Assembly: GCA_007693955.1 (NCBI GenBank)
Contig: RECR01000035.1
Coordinates: forward strand, 1-32,022
Direction of reading: 5' to 3'
Origin: Gloeocapsa sp. DLM2.Bin57
GTDB taxonomy: Bacteria; Cyanobacteriota; Cyanobacteriia; Cyanobacteriales; Gloeocapsaceae
DNA: 32,022 nucleotides
The position numbers were made by a program, and so were the translations under genes. The notes beneath the pieces are model-generated. The model had not been told where the DNA came from and searched no databases. It saw nothing but the letters and a program-made list of their open reading frames with translations. This document shows positions 1 through 8,565 of this stretch, one piece after another (the stretch's first letter is position 1; each line of letters opens with the position of its first letter).

Positions 1-82
1 CTGTAATAGGACCTAGTGTATCAGGAAAACCTTGTACCTCAATTTCTTGTTGACTGTTAGTAATAGTTGTGTTAATACTCAT
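1..82 (-). CDS. N-terminal fragment of an unknown protein (runs off the window)
   Basis: An ATG at 82-80 on the minus strand opens a frame that stays open for 27 codons to the window edge. The visible N-terminus is polar and rich in Ser, Thr, Asn and Gln, with no signal peptide or recognisable motif. The 356 bp upstream are AT-rich and contain a TATAAT hexamer on this strand at 205-200, which supports a real start here. No function can be inferred from so short a piece. Confidence 0.55.
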   Translation of the reverse strand, partial: MSINTTITNSQQEIEVQGFPDTLGPIT

Positions 83-438
83 GGTTCTACTTTTGGTAAA
101 TAAAAATTATCAATTCCTCTTATTTCTAGAATTCAACAATTTCTTAAATAAGTAAAAAGTAAGAACACTTGTTTTTTGGTTTTTTTGAGATATGCCGTGA
201 TTATACTTAAGTGAGGATAAGTATTAGTTGCCGATTTTAATTAATCAAAAAAAATATGATTGATTTTTTTAACTTAAATATTTAATTAAAATTATCAAAA
301 ATAAGTTAAACTAGGCTTTTTGTATTTAAATAAGAATAAATTTATTGCTTGGTTGTCTTGGTCGGTATTCTTTAACGCTTCTGTCTGATGCTTCGGTCCG
401 ACCATGACATGATTACTAATAGTACAAAGTTCACCCTA
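83..438. other. AT-rich intergenic region with two inverted repeats
   Basis: No open frame here looks like a gene. Two structures stand out. One is a 7-bp inverted repeat, ATACTTA (203-209) and TAAGTAT (218-224), overlapping a minus-strand TATAAT (205-200) that could drive the partial gene at 1-82. The other is GGTCGG (360-365) pairing with CCGACC (398-403) around a 32-nt loop; no T tract follows on either strand, so it is not an obvious terminator. The remainder is homopolymer-rich A/T sequence. Confidence 0.5.
200..224 (-). promoter_or_regulatory. candidate promoter and operator for the gene at 1-82
   Basis: The minus strand reads CTTAAGTATAAT at 211-200, giving a perfect -10 hexamer (205-200). 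The ATACTTA/TAAGTAT inverted repeat (203-224) overlaps it, which is a common place for a repressor to bind. The same 12 bases occur on the minus strand at 8589-8578 in front of the blaI-type gene. No convincing -35 box is visible. The 5' leader would be about 110 nt. Confidence 0.35.
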
Positions 439-873
439 TTAAGGGCGATCGCCTATTTTCGCTAATTCCCATCCTCCAAAAATTGCCTCTGCATGACGAT
501 AATATTTAAACTCTAGGAGGTTATAGAAGGGATCTTCTAGGAAAAAGGTACGATGCTCGGTCAACTCTCCAGGAAACCTTAATTTAGGTTGTTCGTAAAA
601 AACTAAAGAGTTAGTCGTAGCTAAATCAAGAATAGTTGACCAATCATTCTCAGTGGTACAAATTAGACCAAAATGACGAGGATAAATCCCTCTTTGGGGT
701 GTTAGGGGTTGTTTAGTCATGTGAGCTACCAGTTGATGACCATAAAAATTAAAAATAATCGCTTGAGTATTTTCACGACCAATGGTACAACCTAATCCCT
801 GATGATAAAAAGTCTTAGCTTTAACAGTATCATTGATAGGTATAGCCAAATGAAACAAAACAGCAGAATTCAT
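439..873 (-). CDS. VOC (glyoxalase/dioxygenase-fold) family protein
   Basis: A 144-residue protein, the size of a single VOC module made of two paired beta-alpha-beta-beta-beta units. The first strand carries His8 (FHLAIPI). His67 (RHFGL) and Glu121 (NLLEFKYY) sit where the family places metal ligands, and the segment FLEDPFYNLLEFKYY is the usual VOC C-terminal signature. Family members range from lactoylglutathione lyase to ring-cleaving dioxygenases and resistance proteins, so the substrate cannot be read from sequence. The start codon lies only 2 bp from the divergent start at 876, so its promoter and ribosome-binding region must lie inside the neighbouring coding sequence. The family call is firm; the activity is unknown. 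Confidence 0.85.
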   Translation of the reverse strand: MNSAVLFHLAIPINDTVKAKTFYHQGLGCTIGRENTQAIIFNFYGHQLVAHMTKQPLTPQRGIYPRHFGLICTTENDWSTILDLATTNSLVFYEQPKLRFPGELTEHRTFFLEDPFYNLLEFKYYRHAEAIFGGWELAKIGDRP

Positions 874-875
874 AA

Positions 876-1655
876 ATGTTACCTAGAGACGAAATCTTAA
901 CAAGAGTAGAAAATCGAGAAGCGATCGCCCGTATCTTAGATAAAGCTGAACAAGCCTTAAAAACCTGGTCGGTGATGCTGACTGATTTCCTCTCTCCTGC
1001 TATTTTAGTAGAAGTATTGCCGATATTTAAAAATCTGACAGAGTTACAATGTTTAGCTTGGGGGGGATATCCACAAGCAGAGCGTCAAAGACTGGGTATC
1101 GCTAGACAAGAAGTACCATTAACTACAGAAGATTGGGAATTAGTGGTTTTAGAGATTGCGGGTAATTTTTTATTCGATGTAGCTACTCATAGAGACTTTT
1201 TAGGTGCAGCTTTAGGAACGGGTATAGTTAGAGATAAAATTGGTGATATTATCGTTTTAGGGGAAAGAGGTGCACAAATGATTATTACTCCAGATTTAGA
1301 AGAGTTTTTGTGTACTTCTTTATTACAAGTTCGTTCTGTACCCGTAGAAACTAAAGTCATTCCACTGAGTGAGTTAAAAATTAGACCACCCAAAACTAAA
1401 GAAATGAACACGGTTGAAGCTTCTTTACGTTTAGACGCGATCGCCTCAGCGGGATTTGGCTTATCCCGTAGTAAAATGGCAGAAGCGATTAACTCTGGTG
1501 ATGTGAGGGTTAATTGGAAAGAAATAAGCAGCGCGAGTCATTTACTGCAACAGGGAGATTTAATCTCTTTTCAGGGTAAGGGAAGATTAGAAGTAGGGGA
1601 AATACAAGTTACCAAAAAACAACGTTATCGTGTACAACTTACCCGTTATTTATAG
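876..1655 (+). CDS. photosystem II S4 domain protein (YlmH-like RNA-binding protein)
   Basis: A 259-residue protein with an N-terminal alpha/beta domain, a central YlmH-type block (residues 105-124, HRDFLGAALGTGIVRDKIGD) and a C-terminal S4 RNA-binding domain (about 184-245, from LRLDAIAS through the basic end). This architecture matches the cyanobacterial and chloroplast family annotated as photosystem II S4 domain protein, related to firmicute YlmH, which binds ribosomes or structured RNA. A direct role in photosystem II is family annotation, not visible here. The start at 876 keeps the usual family N-terminus (MLPRDE...VENRE), although it leaves no untranslated leader separate from the divergent VOC gene. 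Confidence 0.88.
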   Translation: MLPRDEILTRVENREAIARILDKAEQALKTWSVMLTDFLSPAILVEVLPIFKNLTELQCLAWGGYPQAERQRLGIARQEVPLTTEDWELVVLEIAGNFLFDVATHRDFLGAALGTGIVRDKIGDIIVLGERGAQMIITPDLEEFLCTSLLQVRSVPVETKVIPLSELKIRPPKTKEMNTVEASLRLDAIASAGFGLSRSKMAEAINSGDVRVNWKEISSASHLLQQGDLISFQGKGRLEVGEIQVTKKQRYRVQLTRYL

Positions 1656-1729
1656 TATTGCCGTCGATTAATTTCCCTAAAAATCCTCATCGAGAATCTG
1701 CTCAAGAGAAAAAAATAACCACAGAAGAA

Positions 1730-2218
1730 CTAAATATTATTACGTAATCCCCCAAAAGCAGCGTAGGCGATCGCGATCGCATCGACGGTATCATTAATCG
1801 GAAGATCCGGTAAAGTAAACAGAGATTGAATAGTTTCGGCGACCTCGGCTTTATTAGCTTTGCCATTACCTAGATAAGCCTTCCAGGAAGCTTGATGAAG
1901 AAAAATAGGGGTAATCTGAAGTTCACGATAACAAACAAGATTAATGATACCCACAGCTTGCAGTACTCCTCCTGCTGCTTTAATTTCTCGGGAAAAAAAA
2001 GGCATTTCTACCGCGACTAAATCTGGTTGTAATTCCGAGATTAAAGACACCATATCCCCTTCAATAATCGTTAACCTAGCTGGTGTAGAGAGACTCTTAT
2101 CGGTTTCAATTGTACCGTAGTCGTAGAGTTGGGGGTGTAAAGATTCCTTACCACCTAACAAAGCCCAACCAATAATAGCTAAACCTGGATCTAATCCTAA
2201 ACATTTTAACTGCTTCAT
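1730..2218 (-). CDS. ruvC: RuvC Holliday junction resolvase
   Basis: A 162-residue RNase H-fold endonuclease that cuts Holliday junctions symmetrically after RuvAB branch migration. The four acidic metal-binding residues are all present: Asp10 in LGLDPG, Glu71 in AVEMPF, and Asp143 and Asp146 in NDTVDAIAIAYAA. Length is normal for the family. The ATG overlaps the TGA of the upstream LD-carboxypeptidase gene as ATGA (2218-2215), so translation is probably coupled. It is the last gene of a long minus-strand string whose other members concern the cell envelope, an unusual setting for a DNA-repair gene. Confidence 0.93.
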   Translation of the reverse strand: MKQLKCLGLDPGLAIIGWALLGGKESLHPQLYDYGTIETDKSLSTPARLTIIEGDMVSLISELQPDLVAVEMPFFSREIKAAGGVLQAVGIINLVCYRELQITPIFLHQASWKAYLGNGKANKAEVAETIQSLFTLPDLPINDTVDAIAIAYAAFGGLRNNI

Positions 2219-3117
2219 GGATAGAGAGTTGTTAATAAACCTCGATCGCCATCTAATTCTACCCTTGAACCAACTATTAAAGCAGCATTAGCACTACCAT
2301 GACCAAAAGGTAAGTCAGACACTATGGGAATAGACAAATCAGTGAGGCGATCGCGCAATACCTGATTTATCTCCCAACTAGAGGTATTCTCTAAAGGTGT
2401 ACAACCACTAAAACTTCCTAAAGCGATTCCTTTCACCTGTTGTAATAATCCTAACATCCGCCAATGGGTCAACAGGCGATCGACGCGGTAGGGCAATTCG
2501 TTTACTTCTTCTATGGCTAAAATTACGTCATTTAAGGGAGGTTGAGAGGGTGTTTGCAAGAGATGAGTAGCTACGGTCAAATTACCTGCTAAAAGAGTTC
2601 CTGTGGTTTTACCTCCTCCCCAACCGCTACCCTCAAGGGGTGGTAATGGTTTTCCCTGTAACAAATCAAAGAGACGTTGTTGACACCAGTCTGGTTCAGA
2701 GGGTAGAGTAGTCAAGACAGAAGCGTGGATACTAGCTATTCCTACCTTAGTCAGACTCCACAATAAAGCGCTGATATCGGAAAAACCAATCAACCATTTT
2801 GGGGAAGACAAGTCGAGATTTGACCATGACCAATTTTCTAATAGTCTAGTACTCCCATAACCTCCCCTAGCACAGATAATCCCCCGACATTGAGGATTTA
2901 ACCAAGCTTGTTTTAGGGCTTGACGTCGTTGTTCATCTGTCCCTGCTAGGTAACTATGGCTATTATAACATTGAGGGTCAATATCTATTTGGTAACCCTG
3001 CGATCGCCAGATTTCTAACCCTTGAGTAAATATACTTAAAGAATTTAAACTACCACTAGGGGCGATTACCGTAAGATGATCACCAGGTTGTAACCAAGGG
3101 GGATAGATGATACTCAT
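2215..3117 (-). CDS. LD-carboxypeptidase (peptidase family S66)
   Basis: A 300-residue protein of the S66 family, which trims the terminal D-alanine from peptidoglycan tetrapeptides or processes related muropeptides. The family block ARGGYGSTRLL is at 83-93. The likely nucleophile is Ser113 in IGFSDISALLW, the glutamate is in AIEEVNE (203-204), and the histidine is His273 in FGHG, giving the Ser-Glu-His triad of LdcA. There is no signal peptide, consistent with cytoplasmic muropeptide recycling. Its ATG overlaps the upstream stop as TAATG at 3117 and its own stop overlaps ruvC as ATGA. MccF-type immunity proteins share the fold and are an alternative, less likely in this context. Confidence 0.88.
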   Translation of the reverse strand: MSIIYPPWLQPGDHLTVIAPSGSLNSLSIFTQGLEIWRSQGYQIDIDPQCYNSHSYLAGTDEQRRQALKQAWLNPQCRGIICARGGYGSTRLLENWSWSNLDLSSPKWLIGFSDISALLWSLTKVGIASIHASVLTTLPSEPDWCQQRLFDLLQGKPLPPLEGSGWGGGKTTGTLLAGNLTVATHLLQTPSQPPLNDVILAIEEVNELPYRVDRLLTHWRMLGLLQQVKGIALGSFSGCTPLENTSSWEINQVLRDRLTDLSIPIVSDLPFGHGSANAALIVGSRVELDGDRGLLTTLYP

Positions 3118-4370
3118 TAACTCCCTTCTAGACGTTTTTGTGATGCTTCTAGGGATGCAGTTGGACTAGATTTACCTAACCAAGAAGACTCAATAGCCCG
3201 ACCAAGATTTTCTGAGAGTATAGTATAATTGGAGATGAGAGGACGCGATCGCGCCCAATCCATTTGAGTTATAAACACCTTGAGGATAGGATTTTCATTC
3301 ACAAAAGCTTGATAAGATTCACTTTGTTCTGCTTGACTATTAATAGGTAGATAACCAGTTCCTAAAGCCCATTTAGTTTGAAATTCTGCACTCAATATAT
3401 ACTCTAAAAACTTAATTGCTGCTGCTTCTCTGGTGGAATTAGTCTTAAATAAGAAGACATTTTCTCCACCCAAGACAGCGGCTTTTGTTGCTAATTTTGG
3501 TATAGTAAAGGCATCATAATCGATACCAATTTGATTAAGTTGTCCTAAGGTCCATGGTCCAGTTATTTGCATCGCCACTTTTCCTGAGATAAACTGATCT
3601 AACTCATAACCTCTTTCTGGGGGAGAGAGAATAGCTACTCCTGAATCTATTAATTCTTTACCAAATTCTAAAGCTTTGATTGTTCCTGGGTTAACTAATT
3701 GGGGTTGATTATCTACTAATAAATCACCATCAGCGCTATAGATAAAAGGTAACCAAGTAAATACCGTCCATTCTCCTGTACCTAGGGGTAATAATAACCC
3801 ATGTTGGTCAATTTTGCCATCATTATCTACATCTTTAGTTAATTTTGTCGCTACTTCTTTTAATTCTGACCAAGTTTCTGGTAATTTAGTAATACCTGCT
3901 TGTGCAAATAAACTAGGACGATAAAAAATCGCAGCATTATTAGTAGCAAAAGGAATTGACCAAAGATGATCGTCTAATTCCATGGTACTAAACATTGTGG
4001 GAATAATTTCAGGTTGAAGACTACTTGTTTCTAACCAACTTTCTAGGGGTTTAATCGCGCCTAATTCTACTAGTTTTCCCGTCAATTGGGGTACGTACCA
4101 AAGTAAATCTGGTGGTTGATTTCCTACTACTGCTGAGATAATTTTCGGTAATTGTTGATCAGGTTGACCAATATAAATTGCTTCTACTTGAATATCAGTA
4201 TGATTATTATTAAACTCAGCTAAAAGTTGCTCAAAAACATCTCTATTTTCAGGTGGATTAATTCCATGCCAAAAAGTTATTTTAGTCACTCCTGGAGTAG
4301 AATTATTACCTTGACAACCACTCAAACAAACTACCAACATTAAAGTTAAGATTATTTTAACTAGATTCAT
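3117..4370 (-). CDS. ABC-type sugar-binding lipoprotein (solute-binding family 1)
   Basis: A 417-residue protein with a lipoprotein signal: a basic start, a hydrophobic stretch and the lipobox LSGC with Cys19 as the lipidated residue. The mature part begins with KITFWHG and contains blocks typical of family 1 carbohydrate-binding proteins (IPFATNNAAIFYRPSLFAQAG; GKVAMQITGPW; the C-terminal segment with EAAAIKFLEYILS). It should sit in the periplasm, tethered to the membrane, and deliver a sugar or polyol to a permease. No permease or ATPase gene is nearby, so it either uses a transporter encoded elsewhere or has another role in this envelope operon. It overlaps the SpoIIM-family gene by 14 bp. 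Confidence 0.87.
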   Translation of the reverse strand: MNLVKIILTLMLVVCLSGCQGNNSTPGVTKITFWHGINPPENRDVFEQLLAEFNNNHTDIQVEAIYIGQPDQQLPKIISAVVGNQPPDLLWYVPQLTGKLVELGAIKPLESWLETSSLQPEIIPTMFSTMELDDHLWSIPFATNNAAIFYRPSLFAQAGITKLPETWSELKEVATKLTKDVDNDGKIDQHGLLLPLGTGEWTVFTWLPFIYSADGDLLVDNQPQLVNPGTIKALEFGKELIDSGVAILSPPERGYELDQFISGKVAMQITGPWTLGQLNQIGIDYDAFTIPKLATKAAVLGGENVFLFKTNSTREAAAIKFLEYILSAEFQTKWALGTGYLPINSQAEQSESYQAFVNENPILKVFITQMDWARSRPLISNYTILSENLGRAIESSWLGKSSPTASLEASQKRLEGS

Positions 4371-5319
4371 GTTTACCCCTTTGACAGTAAAGTAATAATA
4401 AGATAAATATCCCTAATCCTAGGATATACTTTAAAATATCAGGAATCAGAGGACTAGGAGAGAAAAACCCTTCAATAATTCCCGCAATCACTAACATAGG
4501 AATAATACCTAAAACTAGTTTAGCAGCCAAAGAACTATAATATTTAATCGCGTCAAACCGACGATATCTACCTGGAAATAATAACCCTCTTGCTATTAAT
4601 AATCCTGCACCACCAGACCAAAAAATCGCGGGTAATTCTAAAGAACCATGAGGAAATACAAAAGCCCAAAAAGGCCAAGATAAATTATTTTGAGCGACAA
4701 AAGCAGCTATAGAACCAATATGTATGCCATTGAAAGCGAGGATATAAACAGTCAAAATACCTGCGGTTATGCCTCCTGCTACTGCATTAAAACTAACAGA
4801 AAGATTATTAATCATAATATTACTAGATGCGAGAGGTTCTGTCCCTATAATTGAACCCATCCATAACTTATTTTCATCTCTTACTAGAGTAATAATCTCT
4901 TGAGGAACTACTAAATTAACAAAAGTAGGATCTAGCCAAATATACCACCAAGCGATCAAAGCGGGTATAAAAAAAATAAGAGTTGCTAAGAGAGTATAAG
5001 GAAAAGTCTCTCTAACTATTGTGGGGAAAACATTGGCATAGAAATTTTTAGCTTGTTGCCATTCTTGCTGACGAGAACCTTGATAGATTTGGACATAACT
5101 TCTTGAGGTCAAATTTTGCAAATCCTGAGTAAGAATAGCATCGATTTGATAAGTTTTTGCCCTAGCTAAATCAGCGGATACAGAACGATATAAACTAGCT
5201 AATTCCGTAATTTCCTTAGCTGGTAAACTTTTTAAACCCTTGCTTTCTACTCGTTTTAACAGAGAATCTAAACGTCGCCAATCAGTTTCTCGTCTAGCGA
5301 TCCAGCGTTGAATATTCAT
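4357..5319 (-). CDS. SpoIIM-family (DUF95) integral membrane protein
   Basis: About 320 residues. An amphipathic N-terminal region rich in Arg and Lys (roughly 1-105) precedes several membrane helices (about 105-125, 175-200, 225-245, 260-285, 290-315). The phrase FVFPHGSLELPAIFWSGGAGLLIARGL, of which HGSLELPA is the diagnostic core, marks the SpoIIM/DUF95 family. In cyanobacteria, which do not sporulate, these proteins have no proven function; they often sit beside RDD-type membrane proteins. I choose the ATG at 5319 over a TTG at 5325 because it forms an ATGA overlap with the upstream oxidoreductase stop. The 3' end overlaps the lipoprotein gene. Confidence 0.85.
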   Translation of the reverse strand: MNIQRWIARRETDWRRLDSLLKRVESKGLKSLPAKEITELASLYRSVSADLARAKTYQIDAILTQDLQNLTSRSYVQIYQGSRQQEWQQAKNFYANVFPTIVRETFPYTLLATLIFFIPALIAWWYIWLDPTFVNLVVPQEIITLVRDENKLWMGSIIGTEPLASSNIMINNLSVSFNAVAGGITAGILTVYILAFNGIHIGSIAAFVAQNNLSWPFWAFVFPHGSLELPAIFWSGGAGLLIARGLLFPGRYRRFDAIKYYSSLAAKLVLGIIPMLVIAGIIEGFFSPSPLIPDILKYILGLGIFILLLLYCQRGKHESS

Positions 5320-7268
5320 CGCCAACTATCCCAATCCTCATTAAAAATAGACGTATCAGGAAAAGCCGTAGGATTACCACTAGTATTTAACTTCTCTTGT
5401 AATAGCTTTAACTCATCACTAGGTCTAGGCATACTTTCGATTAATTGATAAGGTATAATGTCATTATTAAGGGCAAAAACCGCGGTTATTCCAGCAGCAG
5501 CGCCACTAGACCACTCAAAAGAATGGACACGATAAGCAGCAGCAGCAATATGACTAGTCGCGATACTTTTACCCGCTATTAATAAGTTATCAATTTTTTG
5601 CGGAATCATCGCCCTTAAGGGAATTTGAAAAGGGAAAGCTTCTCCACCTGCGCGTCTTTCTCCGTCTCTTTCGCGGTTACCGTGTTTTTCAGCGGGACTA
5701 TATTGCATACAGGGGTGAAAATCAATACTATAATGACCTATTCCCACTGCATCAGGATAAATAGTCGATCGCCAACGACTAGATCTCGGTGTTCCTTCTA
5801 ACCCTGCGATGAAGTTTTGTAAACGTCGATAAGTTTCAGGAGAAAGAGTCTGCTGATAATAAGGATCTTGATAATTACGTCGAGAAATATCAACCTCGCG
5901 AATCGTAAAACCGTCAGGATAACCAAAAGAAGGACGTCCAATAATTCTTCTTCCCTCACGGATATAGGGATATTTCGATAACCCGTGACTAGTTCCCATG
6001 GGAGAGTCTAAACCATCAAGAAAGCGATAATAGGGAAAGGGTTGCTTAATTCCTGAACCTAGTTGAGAATCTGTCGTCCCCATCACTAGCCAATAGAAAA
6101 AACCTAAAGCGTGTTCTTCTCCTCTCTCTAAGGTTTCGACGCGTAAACCCCCTAACCAACCCCCTGGATCTAATTGACCTGTAGCTTTTAATTGTTCCCT
6201 GGTATAAACTAAGTTATCTTCAGGATTACCGGGACGATAGTCATTACCCCATGTCCAATTTTGCAGAGAAATATCTCCAGGGGTAGGGGTAGAAAACTCA
6301 AGTCCCCCTACTGTTTTTAATTCTCCTGTGGTTGGACTCAGGATGCGACGATAAGTAAAGAGTAAATCTAGATCGGCAAAACGAGTTAATTCATAACTAT
6401 AATAATGAGCATGACGCAAATACCACTCGGGCAATTCGTAACTCTGTTTCGTCTCGGTTTGTTCCATCGCAAAGGTATAGGTAAACCCTTGGGTACAATA
6501 AGGATAGGCTGTCTCACTCGATGAAGTAGGTTCAAAGTGTGAACGAGGATCTATTCCTAAACGATAGGGAACATCAGCTAAAGCGATGATTTCTCCTGTT
6601 TCAGTAGCTTCGATGACATACCAGTGAGAAGGTTGCTGCTTCGGTGGAGTGAAACTAATTACCTTCTTACTAAATAAGGGAGAATCATCATAATCATACC
6701 AATCAGCGATAGTTTGAGATAAAGGGAAAGTGTTTAACGGTGGTGCGTCAGGTTGGGGTTGATGTTGAATAGCGATCGCTTCTTGAATCCAATTTCCCTC
6801 CGAGGAGATAACTAAGTCTTTGATTACTGTAGAAGGAAACCAATGGAGTGTTCCTCCACCCTGTTTAGCCGCTTCTTCAAGTTGTGTTAAGAGTAGTTTA
6901 TGACCATCAGAAGGTAAAAAACAAGATTCACTTACCCAACAATCCCCAGGATTAAGTTTACCATAGTGGTTCTCAATTCTTGAGCGCAATTCTAGATAAC
7001 CACTTGGGTAAAAAAGCAACGATCGCTGTGTTCCCTGTTCATCTAATGCTGATGTTCCCTGGGAGGAAATTTGTCCCCCTACCCAGTCGGTTATTTCGGT
7101 TAAACAGACGGTTTTTCCCGCTAATAAGGCTTCATAGCTCGCCGCTACTCCCGCTAATCCTCCTCCCACTACGAGAATCTCGCATTCTACTGTTTCCTCA
7201 ATCTCAGGTGTTGGAGAAGCTAAACTACCTAGAGTGATTAACAGTAACCAAAGACTTTGTTTGCCCAT
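5316..7268 (-). CDS. exported FAD-dependent oxidoreductase (FAD_oxidored family)
   Basis: A 650-residue flavoprotein. Residues 1-18 look like a secretion signal (MGKQSLWLLLITLGSLAS). A Rossmann dinucleotide-binding motif follows: ILVVGGGLAGVAAS at 31-44, with Glu58 ending the second strand as the usual ribose ligand. The C-terminal third has LLIAGKSIATSHIAAAAYRV, typical of the FAD_oxidored group in which FAD is held by the far end of the chain. The substrate is unknown. The signal has no twin arginine, so if the protein is exported by Sec it would have to bind FAD outside the cytoplasm, or the N-terminus could be a membrane anchor. Only 3 bp separate it from the peptidase gene upstream. Confidence 0.83.
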   Translation of the reverse strand: MGKQSLWLLLITLGSLASPTPEIEETVECEILVVGGGLAGVAASYEALLAGKTVCLTEITDWVGGQISSQGTSALDEQGTQRSLLFYPSGYLELRSRIENHYGKLNPGDCWVSESCFLPSDGHKLLLTQLEEAAKQGGGTLHWFPSTVIKDLVISSEGNWIQEAIAIQHQPQPDAPPLNTFPLSQTIADWYDYDDSPLFSKKVISFTPPKQQPSHWYVIEATETGEIIALADVPYRLGIDPRSHFEPTSSSETAYPYCTQGFTYTFAMEQTETKQSYELPEWYLRHAHYYSYELTRFADLDLLFTYRRILSPTTGELKTVGGLEFSTPTPGDISLQNWTWGNDYRPGNPEDNLVYTREQLKATGQLDPGGWLGGLRVETLERGEEHALGFFYWLVMGTTDSQLGSGIKQPFPYYRFLDGLDSPMGTSHGLSKYPYIREGRRIIGRPSFGYPDGFTIREVDISRRNYQDPYYQQTLSPETYRRLQNFIAGLEGTPRSSRWRSTIYPDAVGIGHYSIDFHPCMQYSPAEKHGNRERDGERRAGGEAFPFQIPLRAMIPQKIDNLLIAGKSIATSHIAAAAYRVHSFEWSSGAAAGITAVFALNNDIIPYQLIESMPRPSDELKLLQEKLNTSGNPTAFPDTSIFNEDWDSWR

Positions 7269-7271
7269 TGT

Positions 7272-8105
7272 TTAATGATGTAACAGTATAGTTAGAATCG
7301 GTAGTAAACTGGCGATAATCCCGCTAAGATACCATTTTAATTGTCCTTCTCTGGGATAATCACTCAATAAAGCATCGATTCTTTGTTCTAAACGTTGGTT
7401 ATTACCATCGCTTAATTCTACAGAAAAAGTTAACTGTGGTTTACTCAAGAGATAATTATGCACCTTTTGGGCGACTTTGAGTAAAGCTTCGGCGATAGCT
7501 AAACCTCCCACCTGTTGGACTCCCCAAGCATCAGCCCTTAATTCTCTCCACAATAGTAACTCTTGCCATAAACTTTCACCATGGGGTAACCAAGGGGTAG
7601 AATTGCGTAACCAACTTAACCAAAAAAACCAGAAATTATCATGATATAATTGGTGGGCTTGTTCGTGGGCTAATACCGCTTTTAATTCTTCGGGATTGAG
7701 TAAGTCTAGTAAACCTTGAGTTAAGATTATCTGCGATCGCCAAACCCCTATTTGAGCACAATAAGGAAAGTCTGTCTCAAGCAGATATACTGGTTGATTA
7801 AATAGATAGATTTGGGGATAAGTACTAATTTTTTGGGTTTGTACCCAAGCTTGATAGCCTAGTTTAATTAGTAAACTCATGACTATTAATAAATAAGCAC
7901 AAGCTAAATAGTAACTAAACCAAGTCGCTTGTAACCCCAACATCTTACCATTAGGTCCCATAGAAGCGATCGCCACTGCGGTAGTTAATAACAGTAAAGG
8001 AGGAAATAAAAAGTTAAAAAAGGCTAACTTCCTAGTCACTGTTGGTGCTAATTGACGTACAACATAAGCTATTGTTAGGGTGAGTAAAATCATCAAAAAG
8101 TGCAT
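7272..8105 (-). CDS. M56 (BlaR1-like) membrane metallopeptidase
   Basis: A 277-residue membrane zinc peptidase. Hydrophobic helices lie near 1-18, 31-49, 62-82 and at the C-terminus (260-275). The catalytic motif is HEQAH (His147, Glu148, His151), and the third ligand is Glu188 in RELRADAWG, all as in the M56/M48 group. It lacks the penicillin-binding sensor domain of true BlaR1. Being 9 bp downstream of a BlaI-type repressor makes a sensor-protease/repressor pair the natural reading: the peptidase would cleave or trigger loss of the repressor on an envelope signal. Both the signal and the cleavage are inferred. Confidence 0.87.
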   Translation of the reverse strand: MHFLMILLTLTIAYVVRQLAPTVTRKLAFFNFLFPPLLLLTTAVAIASMGPNGKMLGLQATWFSYYLACAYLLIVMSLLIKLGYQAWVQTQKISTYPQIYLFNQPVYLLETDFPYCAQIGVWRSQIILTQGLLDLLNPEELKAVLAHEQAHQLYHDNFWFFWLSWLRNSTPWLPHGESLWQELLLWRELRADAWGVQQVGGLAIAEALLKVAQKVHNYLLSKPQLTFSVELSDGNNQRLEQRIDALLSDYPREGQLKWYLSGIIASLLPILTILLHH

Positions 8106-8114
8106 GGGTATTTC

Positions 8115-8528
8115 TCAGGATTGTTTACGGCGAAAAGCTTCGAGACGAGAAGCGATCGCTTCTAGTTGCTCTAAACTTGAAGTATCTAAACTATCGGCAA
8201 AAGATGCTACCACGTCGGGATTACTGATGGCTAAGAACTTTTGTAATTGTTCGTAAGCTAAAATACCTTGAGCTTCTTGACGAGTAAGTAGGGGACGCCA
8301 ATAAAAGGCGCGTTTTTCTTTGATACAGCTTAACCATCCTTTTTGGGTTAAACGATGTAAAATAGTCGTTACTGAAGCGTAGGCTAATTCCCGTTCAGGA
8401 TCGCTTAAAATCTTCTCGTGTACATCTTTAACCGTGACAGTGCCTAATTCCCAGATTATATTGAGAATTTCTGTCTCTAATGGTCCTAGAGATGTTTTAC
8501 GAGGGCGATATTCTGGTAAAGGAGTCAT
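8115..8528 (-). CDS. BlaI/MecI/CopY-family transcriptional repressor
   Basis: A 137-residue regulator with the family winged-helix domain (about 13-85: LGPLETEILNIIWELGTVTV..., then ELAYASVTTILHRLTQKGWL as the recognition helix region) and a short C-terminal helical part for dimerisation. The family binds dyad operators in front of its own operon and is inactivated by proteolysis. It is the first gene of the string that continues through the M56 peptidase to ruvC, and candidate operator repeats lie in the upstream spacer. The inducer is not known; beta-lactam is only one possibility, since no beta-lactamase gene is visible. Confidence 0.9.
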   Translation of the reverse strand: MTPLPEYRPRKTSLGPLETEILNIIWELGTVTVKDVHEKILSDPERELAYASVTTILHRLTQKGWLSCIKEKRAFYWRPLLTRQEAQGILAYEQLQKFLAISNPDVVASFADSLDTSSLEQLEAIASRLEAFRRKQS

Positions 8529-8565
8529 AACTATTGATTATTTGAATTGTTTATGGGATCGTTTT

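Noticed and set aside
360-403. Inverted repeat GGTCGG/CCGACC considered as a terminator or small RNA.
   Set aside because: The loop is 32 nt and no T tract follows on either strand; there is no promoter evidence for a small RNA. It is kept only as a note in the intergenic entry.
4357-5319. A sporulation function for the SpoIIM-family protein.
   Set aside because: The rest of the window is clearly cyanobacterial and no other sporulation gene is present; the family is widespread outside spore formers.
6980-7237. An 85-codon plus-strand frame antisense to the FAD oxidoreductase.
   Set aside because: It lies wholly inside a strongly supported gene and its composition (runs of Leu, Pro and Arg) is that of a shadow frame.
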